From positions 62,001 to 126,000 of the forward strand of contig JAKLFB010000011.1 in the NCBI GenBank assembly GCA_022711435.1: a DNA stretch of 64,000 nt, given 5' to 3'. The notes beneath the pieces were generated by a model. It did not search any database. It was not told where the DNA came from and worked only from the letters and a program-made list of their open reading frames with translations. A program made the translations under genes and the position numbers. The stretch comes from Verrucomicrobiota bacterium. GTDB taxonomy: Bacteria; Verrucomicrobiota; Verrucomicrobiia; Limisphaerales; UBA1319. Below are positions 18,552 to 31,460 of the stretch, piece after piece (positions within the stretch are counted from its first letter, which is position 1; each line of letters opens with the position of its first letter).

Positions 18552-18876
18552 GGGGAGGAAAAATCAGTGCGTGAACCGGTTGGCTGGCGGTGAAACAGAC
18601 TCCTTTCGGGATAGGTCCCTACACACTCGCACGACTCCCGTAAAATGGGAACGGCGGCCGCCATTGCGATAGTGGGTCGAAGCTGATATTAATCCTACGC
18701 AAATCCCGGCCTCGGTGTCAACTCTGAACTGCGGGGCACTGTCTGCCGCATCTCGGCAGCCTCTCTTTGCGCTGGATCGTGCTTGTATGGCGTGGTATTG
18801 AGCGGGAATGCAACTCCATCCGAGGATGCCTTCGCGCCTTGCTCTCGAGGGGCCGGAGGCGAATTTCACGGACACC
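18552..18876. other. Divergent intergenic region between locus A and the GH116 gene
   Basis: This 325-bp gap separates two divergent transcription units. It holds the locus A promoter (18692-18721) and a 6-bp-stem inverted repeat, CTGCCG-catct-CGGCAG, at 18743-18759, which could be an operator or a hairpin. I found no convincing promoter for the plus-strand gene and no RNA gene. Confidence 0.5.
18692..18721 (-). promoter_or_regulatory. Predicted sigma70-type promoter for locus A
   Basis: On the minus strand a perfect TTGACA (18721-18716) is followed after 18 bp by TAGGAT (18697-18692). Transcription would start near 18685 and leave a leader of about 130 nt before the ATG at 18551. No other promoter-sized gap exists in the following 16 kb, so this may drive the whole operon. 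Confidence 0.55.
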
Positions 18877-21615
18877 ATGAAGACGCAATCCTCCCGCAAG
18901 AATCCTGGGTCGGGAATCGGATCCCGGCCGCTGTCGCGCCGCGCCTTTCTCGAATCCTCGGGCTGGACGGCGCTCGCCGCATCGTTCATCCGGCCGCCCG
19001 TGATGGCGGGACCGTTCACCGCCGCCGACTTCGAAACGCGGGTGCCCGCGGACAAGAAGCTGGATCCGGCCTGGGTGAAATCGCTGTTTGACCGAGGCGT
19101 CCCGGCGGTCTATCGCTGGCCTGAATCCAGGTGGATCGGGATGCCCATCGGCGGCATCGGCGCCGGCCAGCTCTACTTGGGCGGTGACGGCCGTCTCTGG
19201 CACTGGGACATCTTCAACCAGCATGTCAACAGCGGAAGCAGCGGGCCGCATTACGCCCAGCCGCTGCCGCCTGTCTCCCCGGTGCGCCAAGGCTTCGCCC
19301 TCCGTCTCACCCAGAATGGCAAAACAGAGACGCGCCAGCTCGATCACACAGGCTGGCGCCATATCGCTTTCCGAGGCGAATATCCCATCGGCCGGGTCCA
19401 ATACGATGACCCCGAATCGCCGGTCTCGGCCGTTCTCGAGGCGTTCTCGCCGTTCATCCCGCTGAACGCCGAGGATTCTTCTCTGCCGGCGACGGTCATG
19501 GAGTTCACGCTGTCGAACCGCTCGGCCGATCCTGTGGCCATCGAGCTGCTGGGCTGGCTCGAGAACGCGGTCTGCCTTCACTCCGGCAAAGGGGGCGAAG
19601 GTTTCCGCCGGAATCGCGTGCTCCGCCAGGACGGGTTGACATTCCTTGAATGCTCCGTTCGGCCGGCGCCCCCTATGCCCCTGCCCTCGTCGGGCACAAA
19701 CGCCGTCTCCGGCGGCAGGCCGGCTCCGCCGCCGGCTCCCATGAGCCAGCGCGCCGATTTCGGCACGCTCGGCCTGGCATTGCTGGCCGCCCCGAGCGGC
19801 TCCCTGCCCGGCGCCGATCTCGGCTGCGTCTGCCTGCAGGAATCGCCCGGCGCGTTCCGGCTGCCGGATCCGCCTCGAGCCGATCTGCTGGAGCGTCCAT
19901 TGCCCGAAAAGCCTGTCGGCGGGCTTGCCCGGCGGCTGACCCTGGCCCCAGGACAATCGGCTGCGGCCGCGTTCGTTGTGACATGGCATTTCCCGCACCT
20001 TCAGATCGCCGGCCTCGGCAATCATCAGGGACGCCGCTATGGGCAGCGGTTCGCCGACGCTCTCGCCGTCGCCGAGTATGTGGCGAGCCAATGGGATCGG
20101 CTGGCCTCGCACACCCGGCTCTGGAGGGACACGTGGTATGATTCGACCCTGCCGTTCTGGTTCCTCGATCGGACGATGGCGCCGACGTCTCACCTGGCCA
20201 CCAACACGTGCTATTGGCTCGGCAACGGCCGGTTCTACGGCTGGGAAGGCGTCGGCTGTTGCGCGGGCACTTGCACCCACGTCTGGCACTACGCCCACGC
20301 CGCCGCCCGCCTCTTCCCCGCTCTCGAACGCGCTCTTCGCGAGATGGCCGACTTCGGCCCCGCCTTCGATCCCGGCTCCGGCCGCATCCGCTTCCGCGCC
20401 GAACACAACAACCACTGGGCCGTCGACGGCCAGGCGGGCGTCATCCTCCGCACCTGCCGCGAGCACCAGACCAGCCCCGATGACGGATTCCTGCGCCGCG
20501 TCTGGCCCCGCGCCCGCAAGGCCATCGAGTTCCTCATCGCCCAGGACGCGGGCGCCGACGGCATCATCGACGGCCCCCAGCACAACACGCTCGATGCCGA
20601 CTGGTACGGCCCCATCGCCTGGCTCAGCGGCCTGTACCTGGCCGCGCTGCGCGCCGGCGAGGAGATGGCGCGCGACATCGGGGACGGGCCCTTCGCGCAG
20701 CGCTGCCGCGAGCTGTTCGATGCCGGCCGCCGCAACATCGATGCGCGTCTTTTCAACGGCGAGTATTATATCCAGATCCAGGACGCCGAGCACGCCCGCT
20801 CGGTCGGCTCCTATGACGGCTGCGAAATCGACCAGGTGTTGGGCGACAGCTGGGCCGGCCAGGTCGCCCTGGGCCCGATCCTGGATCCCGGCCATGTCCG
20901 CACCGCCCTCCGATCCCTCTGGCGCTACAATTACGCTCCCGACGTCGGCCCCTACCGCGAGGCCCACAAGCCCGGCCGATGGTACGCGCTCGCCGGCGAG
21001 GCCGGCCTCCTCATGTGCACCTGGCCGCGCGGCGATTCCCAGCGCGTTGCCGAGCATTACGACTATTACTTCAACGAATGCATGACCGGGTTCGAATACC
21101 AGGTGGCCGGCCACATGCTGCGCGAGGGGCTCGCGCTCGAAGGCCTCGCCATCGCCCGCGCCATCCATGACCGATACCATCCCGCCCGGCGCAATCCCTG
21201 GAACGAGATCGAGTGCGGAGACCATTACGCCCGCGCCATGGCTGCCTACGGCGTCTACCTCGCCGCCGCCGGTTTTGAATACCACGGCCCCCGAGCCCAC
21301 ATCGGGTTCGCGCCATCCCTCCAGGCCGAATCGTTCCGCTGCGCCTTCACGGCGGCCGAGGGATGGGGCACCTGCCAGCAGCGCAGCTCGACCGCCAGGT
21401 TCGAGTCGGAGATCCAGCTTCGGTGGGGCCGGCTTCGCCTCCGGTCGATCGCTCTGGCGCCGCGGATCGATGCCCCTCCGGCGCGCGTCGCAGTCGCCCG
21501 GGATCGCCAGGCCGTCCCCGCCCGGCTCACGGTCCAGAACGGGCGCGCCCGGATCGAGCTCGATTCGGAGATCGCTCTTGCAGCCGGAGAGACGCTCTCG
21601 ATCGTTCTGACGTAG
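18877..21615 (+). CDS. Tat-exported glycoside hydrolase, GH116/DUF608 (GBA2-like) family
   Basis: From ATG 18877 the product is 912 aa; the frame is open 23 codons further up, but this start places a twin-arginine signal (SRRAFLESSGW) near the N-terminus. The N-terminal beta domain (about 70-390) begins WPESRWIGMPIGGIGAGQLYLG, typical of the bile-acid glucosidase (GBA2) N-domain, which has an IPLGGIGxG-type motif. The catalytic (alpha/alpha)6 domain follows, with FYGWEGVGCCAGTCTHVWHY, AVDGQAGVILRTCRE and GADGIIDGPQHNTLDADWYG; the Asp in HNTLD corresponds to the acid/base region of GH116 enzymes. GH116 members are beta-glucosidases or related retaining enzymes; the substrate here is not predictable. 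The following M16 protease and GH97 genes run in the same direction. The long antisense frame over this gene is a composition artefact. Confidence 0.87.
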   Translation: MKTQSSRKNPGSGIGSRPLSRRAFLESSGWTALAASFIRPPVMAGPFTAADFETRVPADKKLDPAWVKSLFDRGVPAVYRWPESRWIGMPIGGIGAGQLYLGGDGRLWHWDIFNQHVNSGSSGPHYAQPLPPVSPVRQGFALRLTQNGKTETRQLDHTGWRHIAFRGEYPIGRVQYDDPESPVSAVLEAFSPFIPLNAEDSSLPATVMEFTLSNRSADPVAIELLGWLENAVCLHSGKGGEGFRRNRVLRQDGLTFLECSVRPAPPMPLPSSGTNAVSGGRPAPPPAPMSQRADFGTLGLALLAAPSGSLPGADLGCVCLQESPGAFRLPDPPRADLLERPLPEKPVGGLARRLTLAPGQSAAAAFVVTWHFPHLQIAGLGNHQGRRYGQRFADALAVAEYVASQWDRLASHTRLWRDTWYDSTLPFWFLDRTMAPTSHLATNTCYWLGNGRFYGWEGVGCCAGTCTHVWHYAHAAARLFPALERALREMADFGPAFDPGSGRIRFRAEHNNHWAVDGQAGVILRTCREHQTSPDDGFLRRVWPRARKAIEFLIAQDAGADGIIDGPQHNTLDADWYGPIAWLSGLYLAALRAGEEMARDIGDGPFAQRCRELFDAGRRNIDARLFNGEYYIQIQDAEHARSVGSYDGCEIDQVLGDSWAGQVALGPILDPGHVRTALRSLWRYNYAPDVGPYREAHKPGRWYALAGEAGLLMCTWPRGDSQRVAEHYDYYFNECMTGFEYQVAGHMLREGLALEGLAIARAIHDRYHPARRNPWNEIECGDHYARAMAAYGVYLAAAGFEYHGPRAHIGFAPSLQAESFRCAFTAAEGWGTCQQRSSTARFESEIQLRWGRLRLRSIALAPRIDAPPARVAVARDRQAVPARLTVQNGRARIELDSEIALAAGETLSIVLT

Positions 21616-21673
21616 CGCCTGCGCAACACGGCCGGGCTTGCCGATCCAACGATTCCGTGAGAGGTTTGCCCTC

Positions 21674-24268
21674 ATGCTGTACGGATTCCATCCCGCATCG
21701 TCGCCGGACGATGGCTCCGGCCCGATCCTCCCGGGCTTCGAACCGCCCTCGATTCCGCCTGGAATCCGCCTGATCACGCTCGAGAACGGCCTGACCATCA
21801 TCGTGCGCGAAGACCGCTCGGCGCCGGTGGTTTCGGCGCAGGCATGGTGTCTTTCGGGGAGCATCCACGAGGACCGCTGGCTGGGCGCCGGCCTCTCGCA
21901 TGTGCTCGAGCACATGCTGTTCAAAGGCACCACGACCCGCGGCCCCTCCCGGATCGACCAGGAGATCCAGGAGGCCGGAGGCGCCATGAACGCCTACACG
22001 TCCTTCGACCGGACCGTCTATTTCATCAACGTCCCCAACACGGGCGCCCGAGTCGCCATCGACATCCTCTGCGACATCGTGCAGAACGCCACCCTGCCCC
22101 CGGAGGAGCTCGAGAAGGAAAAGGACGTCATCCGGCGCGAGATGGACATGAACCAGGACGACCCGGGCCGGCGCTCGAGCCGGCGCCTTTTCGAGACCGC
22201 CTTCACCCGGAGCCCCTACCGCTACACCATCATCGGCTACCCTTCCATCTTCGCCCAGGTCACCCGGGGCGATCTCCTGGCCTATTACCGCGACCATTAT
22301 GTCCCGCGCAACCTCCTCATAGTGGTCGTCGGCGATCTCGATGCCCGCGATGTCGAAACCCAGATCCGAACCGCGTTCGAGGCTGCGCGCGATCGGGCCT
22401 TGCCTCCCCAGTCGCTGTCCGCCGAGCCTCTCCAGATGGCCGCCCGGGAGGTCATCGAGGAGGCTCCGATCGAGCTGGCCCACTTCCACTTCGCCTGGCA
22501 CGTGCCCGGCCTTCGGCATCCGGACCTGCCGGCCCTGGACGTGCTAAGCACGCTCCTGGGCATCGGGCGGAGCTCGAGGCTTTACCAGCAGGTGCGCGAG
22601 ATCCAGGGGCTGGTCGAGTCGGTGGAGGCGTGGACCTACGTGCCGGGCGATGCCGGCCTGGTAGGGATCAGCGCCGTGGCTGAAGCGGGCCGCTTTCACG
22701 AGGCGCGAGCGGCCATTCTGGCCGAGGTCGACCGGATCCAGCGCGACTCGATCACCTCGGGCGAGCTGGCCAAGGCGATCCGGCAGTTCACGGTTGCAGC
22801 GCTGGCCACCCGCAAGACCATGCAGGGCCAGGCCCAGGACCTGGGCGCAAGCTGGATGGCCGCCAATGACCTGTCCTTCTCCAGCCGCTACCTGGATCGA
22901 GTCAAGCGCATCACCACCGAGGATGTCCGCCGGGTCGCCTGCGAATACCTGATCGCCGATCATCGCACCGCCTACGCCCTGCTCCCGCCCGGCTCGGCGC
23001 CCGCGCTGGCTTCCTCCGCCGCCTCGGCCGCCGACCTGCCCATCCAGCGGTTCTCGCTGTCCCATGGCCTGCGCCTCCTCGTCAAGGAGGATCATCGGCT
23101 GCCATTCGTCGAGTTTCGAATCGTGTTCCAGGGCGGCGTTCTGTGCGAATCCGCCCCGCGGAACGGCTTGACGCTCCTCTTGTCCCGGCTGCTGTTGAAA
23201 GGGACGCCCACCCGGTCCGCGGAGCGGATCGCCTCCGAGATCGAGTCGCTCGGCGGCAGCATCGACAGCTACGCCGGCAACAACAGCCTGGGGGTGAATC
23301 TCGAGGTTCTGCGCTCCGATTTCGCCACCGGCCTGGACCTGATGGCCGACGTCGTGCGGCGCCCCCTGTTCCCCCCCGAGGCCCTCGAGCTCGAGAAGAG
23401 CCTCCAGCTCGCCACGCTCAAGTCCCTCCACGATCAGGTGCTGCCCACCGCCAGCCGCGCCCTGCGGCGCGCCTTGTTCGGCCCCCAGGGCTACGGCCTG
23501 GATGTCAATGGCGAGGAGGAATCCGTCGCCGCCATCTCGATCGAGGACGTCCGCCAATTCCACCAGCGCCTGGCTGCGCCCGGCAACGCCGTCCTCGCCG
23601 TCTATGGCGACGTCCAGGCCGCATCCGTCCTCGAAGCCGTGACCCAGGCTCTGGGCGATTGGCCCGCGCAGCCCTCCCTAGCCCTGCCGGATCCGCCCGC
23701 CTCCAGCGCCGGCTCCCGCCGCGTGGTCGAGCACCGCGATAAAAAGCAGGCGGTGGTTCTTCTCGGATTCCCTGGCGCCTCGATTTTCGATCCTGACCGA
23801 TACGCCCTGGAGCTGATCCAGGAAGCCTGCAGCGACCTCGGCTCCCGGCTGTTCCTCCGGATCCGGGAGAAGCTCGGCCTGGCCTATTACGTCGGCGCCC
23901 AGAATGTCCTGGGGCTTGTTCCCGGCTATTTCGCTTTCTATGCGGGCACCGCGCCCGAGCAGGCCGCCCAGGTCGAGAAAGAGATGCTCGCCGAGGCCCA
24001 GACCCTTCGGTCCGAAGGGCTCACGCCCGAGGAGCTCCAGCGCGCCAAGGCCAAGCTCATCGGCCAGAAGAAAATCGCCCGCCAGGACCTCGGATCCCTC
24101 GCCCAGACCACCGCGCTGGACGAGCTCTACGGCCTCGGCTACGAGCACATCGACCGCGAGGACGCCCTCTATCAGGCCGTCACGCTCGACCAGATCCGAT
24201 CGGCCGCCTGCCGCTTCCTCACGCTCGACCGCTGCGTCACGGCTCTCGTCCAGCCGCCGCCTTCCTGA
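21674..24268 (+). CDS. M16 family zinc metallopeptidase (two-module, insulinase-like)
   Basis: The 864-aa product has the inverted zinc motif HVLEH in SHVLEHMLFKGT near residue 80, followed about 75 residues later by the third ligand region (EKEKDVIRREMDMNQDDPG). This matches the catalytic M16 N-terminal half. A second, similar half begins near residue 465 (LPIQRFSLSHGLRLLVKEDHRLP) and lacks the HxxEH motif (NGLTLLLSRLLLKGTPT), as in many M16B fusions where the C-half is structural. A conserved RLFLRIREKLGLAYYVGA segment lies near the end. Start ATG 21674 was chosen because GAGG sits 9 bases upstream; an earlier in-frame ATG at 21638 exists. No signal peptide is evident. It probably degrades peptides in the cytoplasm or periplasm. 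It lies between two glycosidase genes, spaced 58 and 51 bp. Confidence 0.93.
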   Translation: MLYGFHPASSPDDGSGPILPGFEPPSIPPGIRLITLENGLTIIVREDRSAPVVSAQAWCLSGSIHEDRWLGAGLSHVLEHMLFKGTTTRGPSRIDQEIQEAGGAMNAYTSFDRTVYFINVPNTGARVAIDILCDIVQNATLPPEELEKEKDVIRREMDMNQDDPGRRSSRRLFETAFTRSPYRYTIIGYPSIFAQVTRGDLLAYYRDHYVPRNLLIVVVGDLDARDVETQIRTAFEAARDRALPPQSLSAEPLQMAAREVIEEAPIELAHFHFAWHVPGLRHPDLPALDVLSTLLGIGRSSRLYQQVREIQGLVESVEAWTYVPGDAGLVGISAVAEAGRFHEARAAILAEVDRIQRDSITSGELAKAIRQFTVAALATRKTMQGQAQDLGASWMAANDLSFSSRYLDRVKRITTEDVRRVACEYLIADHRTAYALLPPGSAPALASSAASAADLPIQRFSLSHGLRLLVKEDHRLPFVEFRIVFQGGVLCESAPRNGLTLLLSRLLLKGTPTRSAERIASEIESLGGSIDSYAGNNSLGVNLEVLRSDFATGLDLMADVVRRPLFPPEALELEKSLQLATLKSLHDQVLPTASRALRRALFGPQGYGLDVNGEEESVAAISIEDVRQFHQRLAAPGNAVLAVYGDVQAASVLEAVTQALGDWPAQPSLALPDPPASSAGSRRVVEHRDKKQAVVLLGFPGASIFDPDRYALELIQEACSDLGSRLFLRIREKLGLAYYVGAQNVLGLVPGYFAFYAGTAPEQAAQVEKEMLAEAQTLRSEGLTPEELQRAKAKLIGQKKIARQDLGSLAQTTALDELYGLGYEHIDREDALYQAVTLDQIRSAACRFLTLDRCVTALVQPPPS

Positions 24269-24319
24269 TCCGCCTTTCCTCATTGACGATCCAGAGATGG
24301 GCGGGGAACATCCCGATCC

Positions 24320-26251
24320 ATGTCCCGTCTCTTCCTCGCCATCGCGCTCGCCGCCGGCCTCCCGGCCGCCGCCGCCCCCATCGATATCGCCGGCCCCAGC
24401 GGGCTCGTCCGCGTCCAGATCGACGCCTCCGCCCAGGGCCCCATCCTCTGCTCCGTCCACAGCCAGGATCGTGTCCGGCTCCATCCAGCGCCGGCCGGCC
24501 TCCTCCTCGACGGCATGGACATCGGAACCAACGTCGTCCTGGGTGCGCCCCGATTCTCGGCCTTGTCGGAGGTGTTCCCTTGGCGAGGTCACAAATCCTC
24601 CGCCACCAATCGATGCCGCATCGCTGAAATCCCCGTGCGCAGCCTCTCGGCGGGGCTGGATTGGACCCTCGAGGTCCGCGTCTTCGACGACGGCGCCGCG
24701 TTTCGCTACCGGGTGCCTGGAACCGGCAGCCGCCGGATCCGGGGGGAATCCACCGCGTGGCAGCTGCCACACGACGCCACCGTGTGGTTCCAGACCGACA
24801 CTCAGGCCTACGAGGGCGAATATCGGTCGTGCCTGGCCAGCCAGATCCCGATCGATCTCGAGGTCCGCGGCGCCCGGCGCCCCGTCCACCTGGGGCCGCC
24901 GGTGGCGGTGGCTTACGCCGGCGGCGGTTACGGACTGATCACCGAGGCCCGCCTCCGCCGCTACAGCGGGCTCACCCTCCGGCCCGAGGGGGGCGCGATG
25001 CTCCGCGCCGCCTTCGAGGACGACCCCGCCGGCTGGCCCCAGGATGGGCTCATCCTCTCCCCATGGCGCGTCATCATCCTCAGCGAGGACCTCAATGGCT
25101 TGGTCAACAGCGACATCATCGCCGCCCTGAACGACCCTCCGGATCCCAAGCTGTTCCCGGAGGGCATGCGGACCGACTGGATCTGCCCCGGCAAAGCCCC
25201 CTGCACCTGGATGGTCTTCGGCAACGACGGCGCGCAATGGGACCGGCAGAAATGGTTCGTCGACCAGTCCGCCGCCCTCGGCTGCGAGTACCTCCTGGTC
25301 GACGCCGGCTGGCGCTCCGAACGCTGGGGCTGGCTCAAAGACCGCGGCGATCTCTGGCAGCGCGCCGCCGAGCTCTGCCGCTACGCCGCCCAGCGCAACG
25401 TCGGGATCGTCCTCTGGCACGCTTTCCCCGAAGGCCGCGACGACGGGCCCGGGCTCACCGATCCCCAGGCCCGCGAGGATCTCTTCCGCCGCTGCCGCGA
25501 CGCCGGCGTCAAAGGCGTCAAGATCGACTTCTTCAACTCCGAGAGCAAGGCCGTCATCGATGCCTGCGAGGATCTCCTGGAACGGGCCGCCCGCCATCGG
25601 CTCCTGGTCAACTTCCACGGCGCCCACAAGCCCACCGGCGAGCCCCGGACCTGGCCCCATGAAATCACCCGCGAGGGCATCCGCGAGCAGGAGTACCTGC
25701 TCTGGAGCTCCCTCCCGCTCGCCCATTACGGGGCGCTCCCGTTCACGCGCATGGCGGCCGGCCACGCCGATTTCCTGCCCGGCTACCTCCAGCCCCGATT
25801 CCTGAAGAACACTACCCGCATCTTTCAGATGGCCGCCGTCATCGTGTTCAGCTCCCCCTTCCTCTGCTGGCCCGACCATCCCGATGCCTATCTCCACTCC
25901 CCCCTGCTCCACTTCGCCCGAACCGTCCCCGTGACCTGGGACGAAACCCGCGTCCTCCCGGGCTCCGCCATCGGCGACACGGTCGCGCTCGCCCGCCGCA
26001 AGGGCCCGGAGTGGTACCTCGCCGCCCTCAACTGCCGGCCCGAACCCCGCACTCTCGAGCTGCCTCTCTCCCCTCTCCGCCTCTCCGGCCTCGAGATCAC
26101 CGTCTATCGGGATGGCCCCGACCCGGCTTCCTTCCAGATCGATTCCGGCGCGCAACTGCCGCCGGGCGGCCTCCTGCGAATCCCGATGCTGGCCGGCGGC
26201 GGCTTCATCCTGCACGCCCGACCCGCGCCGGAATTCGCCGGGTGGAAATAG
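24320..26251 (+). CDS. Secreted glycoside hydrolase family 97 enzyme
   Basis: The 643-aa product starts with a signal peptide ([19 protein letters not shown]). An N-terminal beta-sandwich (about 22-270) is followed by a (beta/alpha)8 barrel with [31 protein letters not shown] and [24 protein letters not shown], and a C-terminal beta domain. These are hallmark GH97 strings, a family that includes the SusB alpha-glucosidase and calcium-dependent alpha-galactosidases. The KIDFF motif has an Asp at the position used as nucleophile by the retaining (alpha-galactosidase-like) subgroup, which favours that specificity over the inverting alpha-glucosidases; this is an inference. It probably works with the GH116 enzyme upstream in breaking down extracellular or periplasmic oligosaccharides. 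Confidence 0.9.
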   Translation: MSRLFLAIALAAGLPAAAAPIDIAGPSGLVRVQIDASAQGPILCSVHSQDRVRLHPAPAGLLLDGMDIGTNVVLGAPRFSALSEVFPWRGHKSSATNRCRIAEIPVRSLSAGLDWTLEVRVFDDGAAFRYRVPGTGSRRIRGESTAWQLPHDATVWFQTDTQAYEGEYRSCLASQIPIDLEVRGARRPVHLGPPVAVAYAGGGYGLITEARLRRYSGLTLRPEGGAMLRAAFEDDPAGWPQDGLILSPWRVIILSEDLNGLVNSDIIAALNDPPDPKLFPEGMRTDWICPGKAPCTWMVFGNDGAQWDRQKWFVDQSAALGCEYLLVDAGWRSERWGWLKDRGDLWQRAAELCRYAAQRNVGIVLWHAFPEGRDDGPGLTDPQAREDLFRRCRDAGVKGVKIDFFNSESKAVIDACEDLLERAARHRLLVNFHGAHKPTGEPRTWPHEITREGIREQEYLLWSSLPLAHYGALPFTRMAAGHADFLPGYLQPRFLKNTTRIFQMAAVIVFSSPFLCWPDHPDAYLHSPLLHFARTVPVTWDETRVLPGSAIGDTVALARRKGPEWYLAALNCRPEPRTLELPLSPLRLSGLEITVYRDGPDPASFQIDSGAQLPPGGLLRIPMLAGGGFILHARPAPEFAGWK

Positions 26252-26301
26252 CGGCGGCCGCAGCCCCGGGATCGCGCCGGAGAGAACAGTGTGGCCGGTT
26301 C

Positions 26302-26325
26302 ATTCATCTACATATCATGATGAAT
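26302..26325. promoter_or_regulatory. 7-bp inverted repeat upstream of metH
   Basis: ATTCATC (26302-26308) and GATGAAT (26319-26325) form a perfect inverted repeat around a 10-base AT-rich spacer. It lies in an AT-rich island in otherwise GC-rich DNA, about 50 bp before the chosen metH start. It could be an operator of a dimeric regulator or a hairpin. I could not match it to a known methionine-pathway riboswitch. Confidence 0.35.
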
Positions 26326-26372
26326 TGATTTTAAGATTGATCCTCCTCGCTTTTGTGCCACCGTTACCGGCA

Positions 26373-30076
<3,704 letters not shown>

Positions 30077-30080
<4 letters not shown>

Positions 30081-30988
30081 AAGCCGGCCGGCCGCTCGGC
30101 ATCTATCTGGCGGCGGTGTTCCTGGGCAGCGCGCTGATCGCGCCCTTCCTCTATCATCTGGTCCAGTTCCTGGCGGGCCGGATTCCGGCGCTGGCGGGCA
30201 TCGCAGCCGAGCCGTTCCCGCGCTACCTGACCCGGACGCTTCAGCTGGCCGCATGCGCCGGCCTGTGGCCGCTGCTGCGCGCGCTCGGCCTGAACCGCGC
30301 CTCCCGGATGGGGCTGGTCGATCCGGGGCGCGTCCGCCGCCGGCTGGCGGCGGGGTTCGCGGCCGGATTTGCATCCCTGGCATGCGTCGCGGCGCTGGCC
30401 ATCGCGTGCGGCGGCCGCCGGATCAACCCCGAGCTCGACTGGGGCCAGTGGGCCTACGGGCTGCTGACGGCGGCTCTGTCCGCGGTGCTCGTGAGCGCGA
30501 TCGAGGAACTGATCTTTCGCGGGGCGCTCTACGGGGCGTTTCGCCAGGCGATGTCATGGCCGGCCGCCCTGGCCGCCAGCAGCCTGCTCTATGCCCTGCT
30601 CCATTTCCTCCGCCGCCCCAAGGCGACCCCCGCCGTCGACTGGACGTCCGGGTTCGCCGAGCTGGGGCGCTTGTTCGGCAGCCTGGCCGATTACGACTAC
30701 ATCATGCCCGGCATGCTCTGCCTCACCCTGGCGGGCGCGCTGCTCTGCCTGGCCTACCAGCGGCTGGGCAGCCTCTATTTCTCCTTCGGAATGCACGCCG
30801 GGTGGATCTTCTGGCTGAAGTTTTACGGGCGCATCACGCAGGATGCGCCCCACGCCGCCACCGCCTTCTGGGGCAGCCACCGGATGATCGACGGCTGGCT
30901 GGCAACGATCGTCCTGGCCGTCCTGCTGGCCGCCCTGGCCTGGCGCACCCGGAAACAAGGCGCCCCCGAGGTTCGGACGACGGGCTGA
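30077..30988 (+). CDS. CPBP family intramembrane metalloprotease
   Basis: A 303-aa polytopic membrane protein with about 7-8 hydrophobic segments. It contains the CPBP (Abi/CAAX-protease) signature: EELIFRG at residues 143-149, a second motif around SLLYALLHF, and FSFGMHAGW near residue 232. Members cleave substrates within the membrane; some mature prenylated proteins, others act in bacteriocin immunity or envelope stress. Nothing here identifies the substrate. ATG overlaps the metH stop as ATGA, so it is co-translated with metH, although no functional link is apparent. It converges on the Uma2 gene with a single base between the stops. Confidence 0.9.
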
Positions 30989-30989
30989 G

Positions 30990-31460
30990 TCAGAGCCCAA
31001 ACAGCTCGGCGACGCTCAGCTCGAATTCCGGCCAGCGATCGTCCCGGAGGATTTCCTTCTCGTACAGGATGGCCCGCAGGGCCAGGCCATAGGGGCTGCC
31101 AGCGTAGATCTCCACGTTGTTGTAGCGAGGATCGATGATCCAGAGGCAGGGCACATTGACCTCCTCGTAGACGATCTTTTTCGCGACCGTGTCCGGCGCG
31201 TGATCGCCGGCGCTGATCACCTCCGCAACCAGCCAGATGTTGCCCGTTGCGCTCTCGACCAGCGTCAGGTCCGGCCGGATCCACGATCCGCTGCTCAAGG
31301 GAACGATCGACCGGCAGGGGAGCAGCTTGCGAGCCGCCGCCGAGCCCAGGCTCGCGTTGACCCGCTGGTGCAGGCGCTCGCAGATGGCTTCGTGCCGGAC
31401 CCCGGGAGCGCCCCGGATCACGCGCTCGCCCGCCAGGATCTCTTCGTAGGTTTGGCTCAT
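30990..31460 (-). CDS. Uma2 family (DUF820) putative endonuclease
   Basis: A 156-aa protein with the PD-(D/E)xK-like core of the Uma2 family: WIRPDLTLVE, then IWLVAEVIS, then KKIVYEEVNVPCLWIIDP. Uma2 proteins are abundant in cyanobacteria and PVC bacteria and are usually of unknown role. The start overlaps the uvrA stop as ATGA, so it should be translated with uvrA. Whether it has nuclease activity, or any link with repair, cannot be told from sequence. Confidence 0.85.
   Translation of the reverse strand: MSQTYEEILAGERVIRGAPGVRHEAICERLHQRVNASLGSAAARKLLPCRSIVPLSSGSWIRPDLTLVESATGNIWLVAEVISAGDHAPDTVAKKIVYEEVNVPCLWIIDPRYNNVEIYAGSPYGLALRAILYEKEILRDDRWPEFELSVAELFGL

Noticed and set aside
18718-21987. 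Minus-strand frame of 1089 codons
   Set aside because: Antisense to the GH116 gene, which has recognisable family motifs; composition artefact.
26252-26372. Known SAM or cobalamin riboswitch before metH
   Set aside because: The gap is only about 120 bp, and I could not find a B12-box or SAM-riboswitch core by eye; only a simple inverted repeat is supported.
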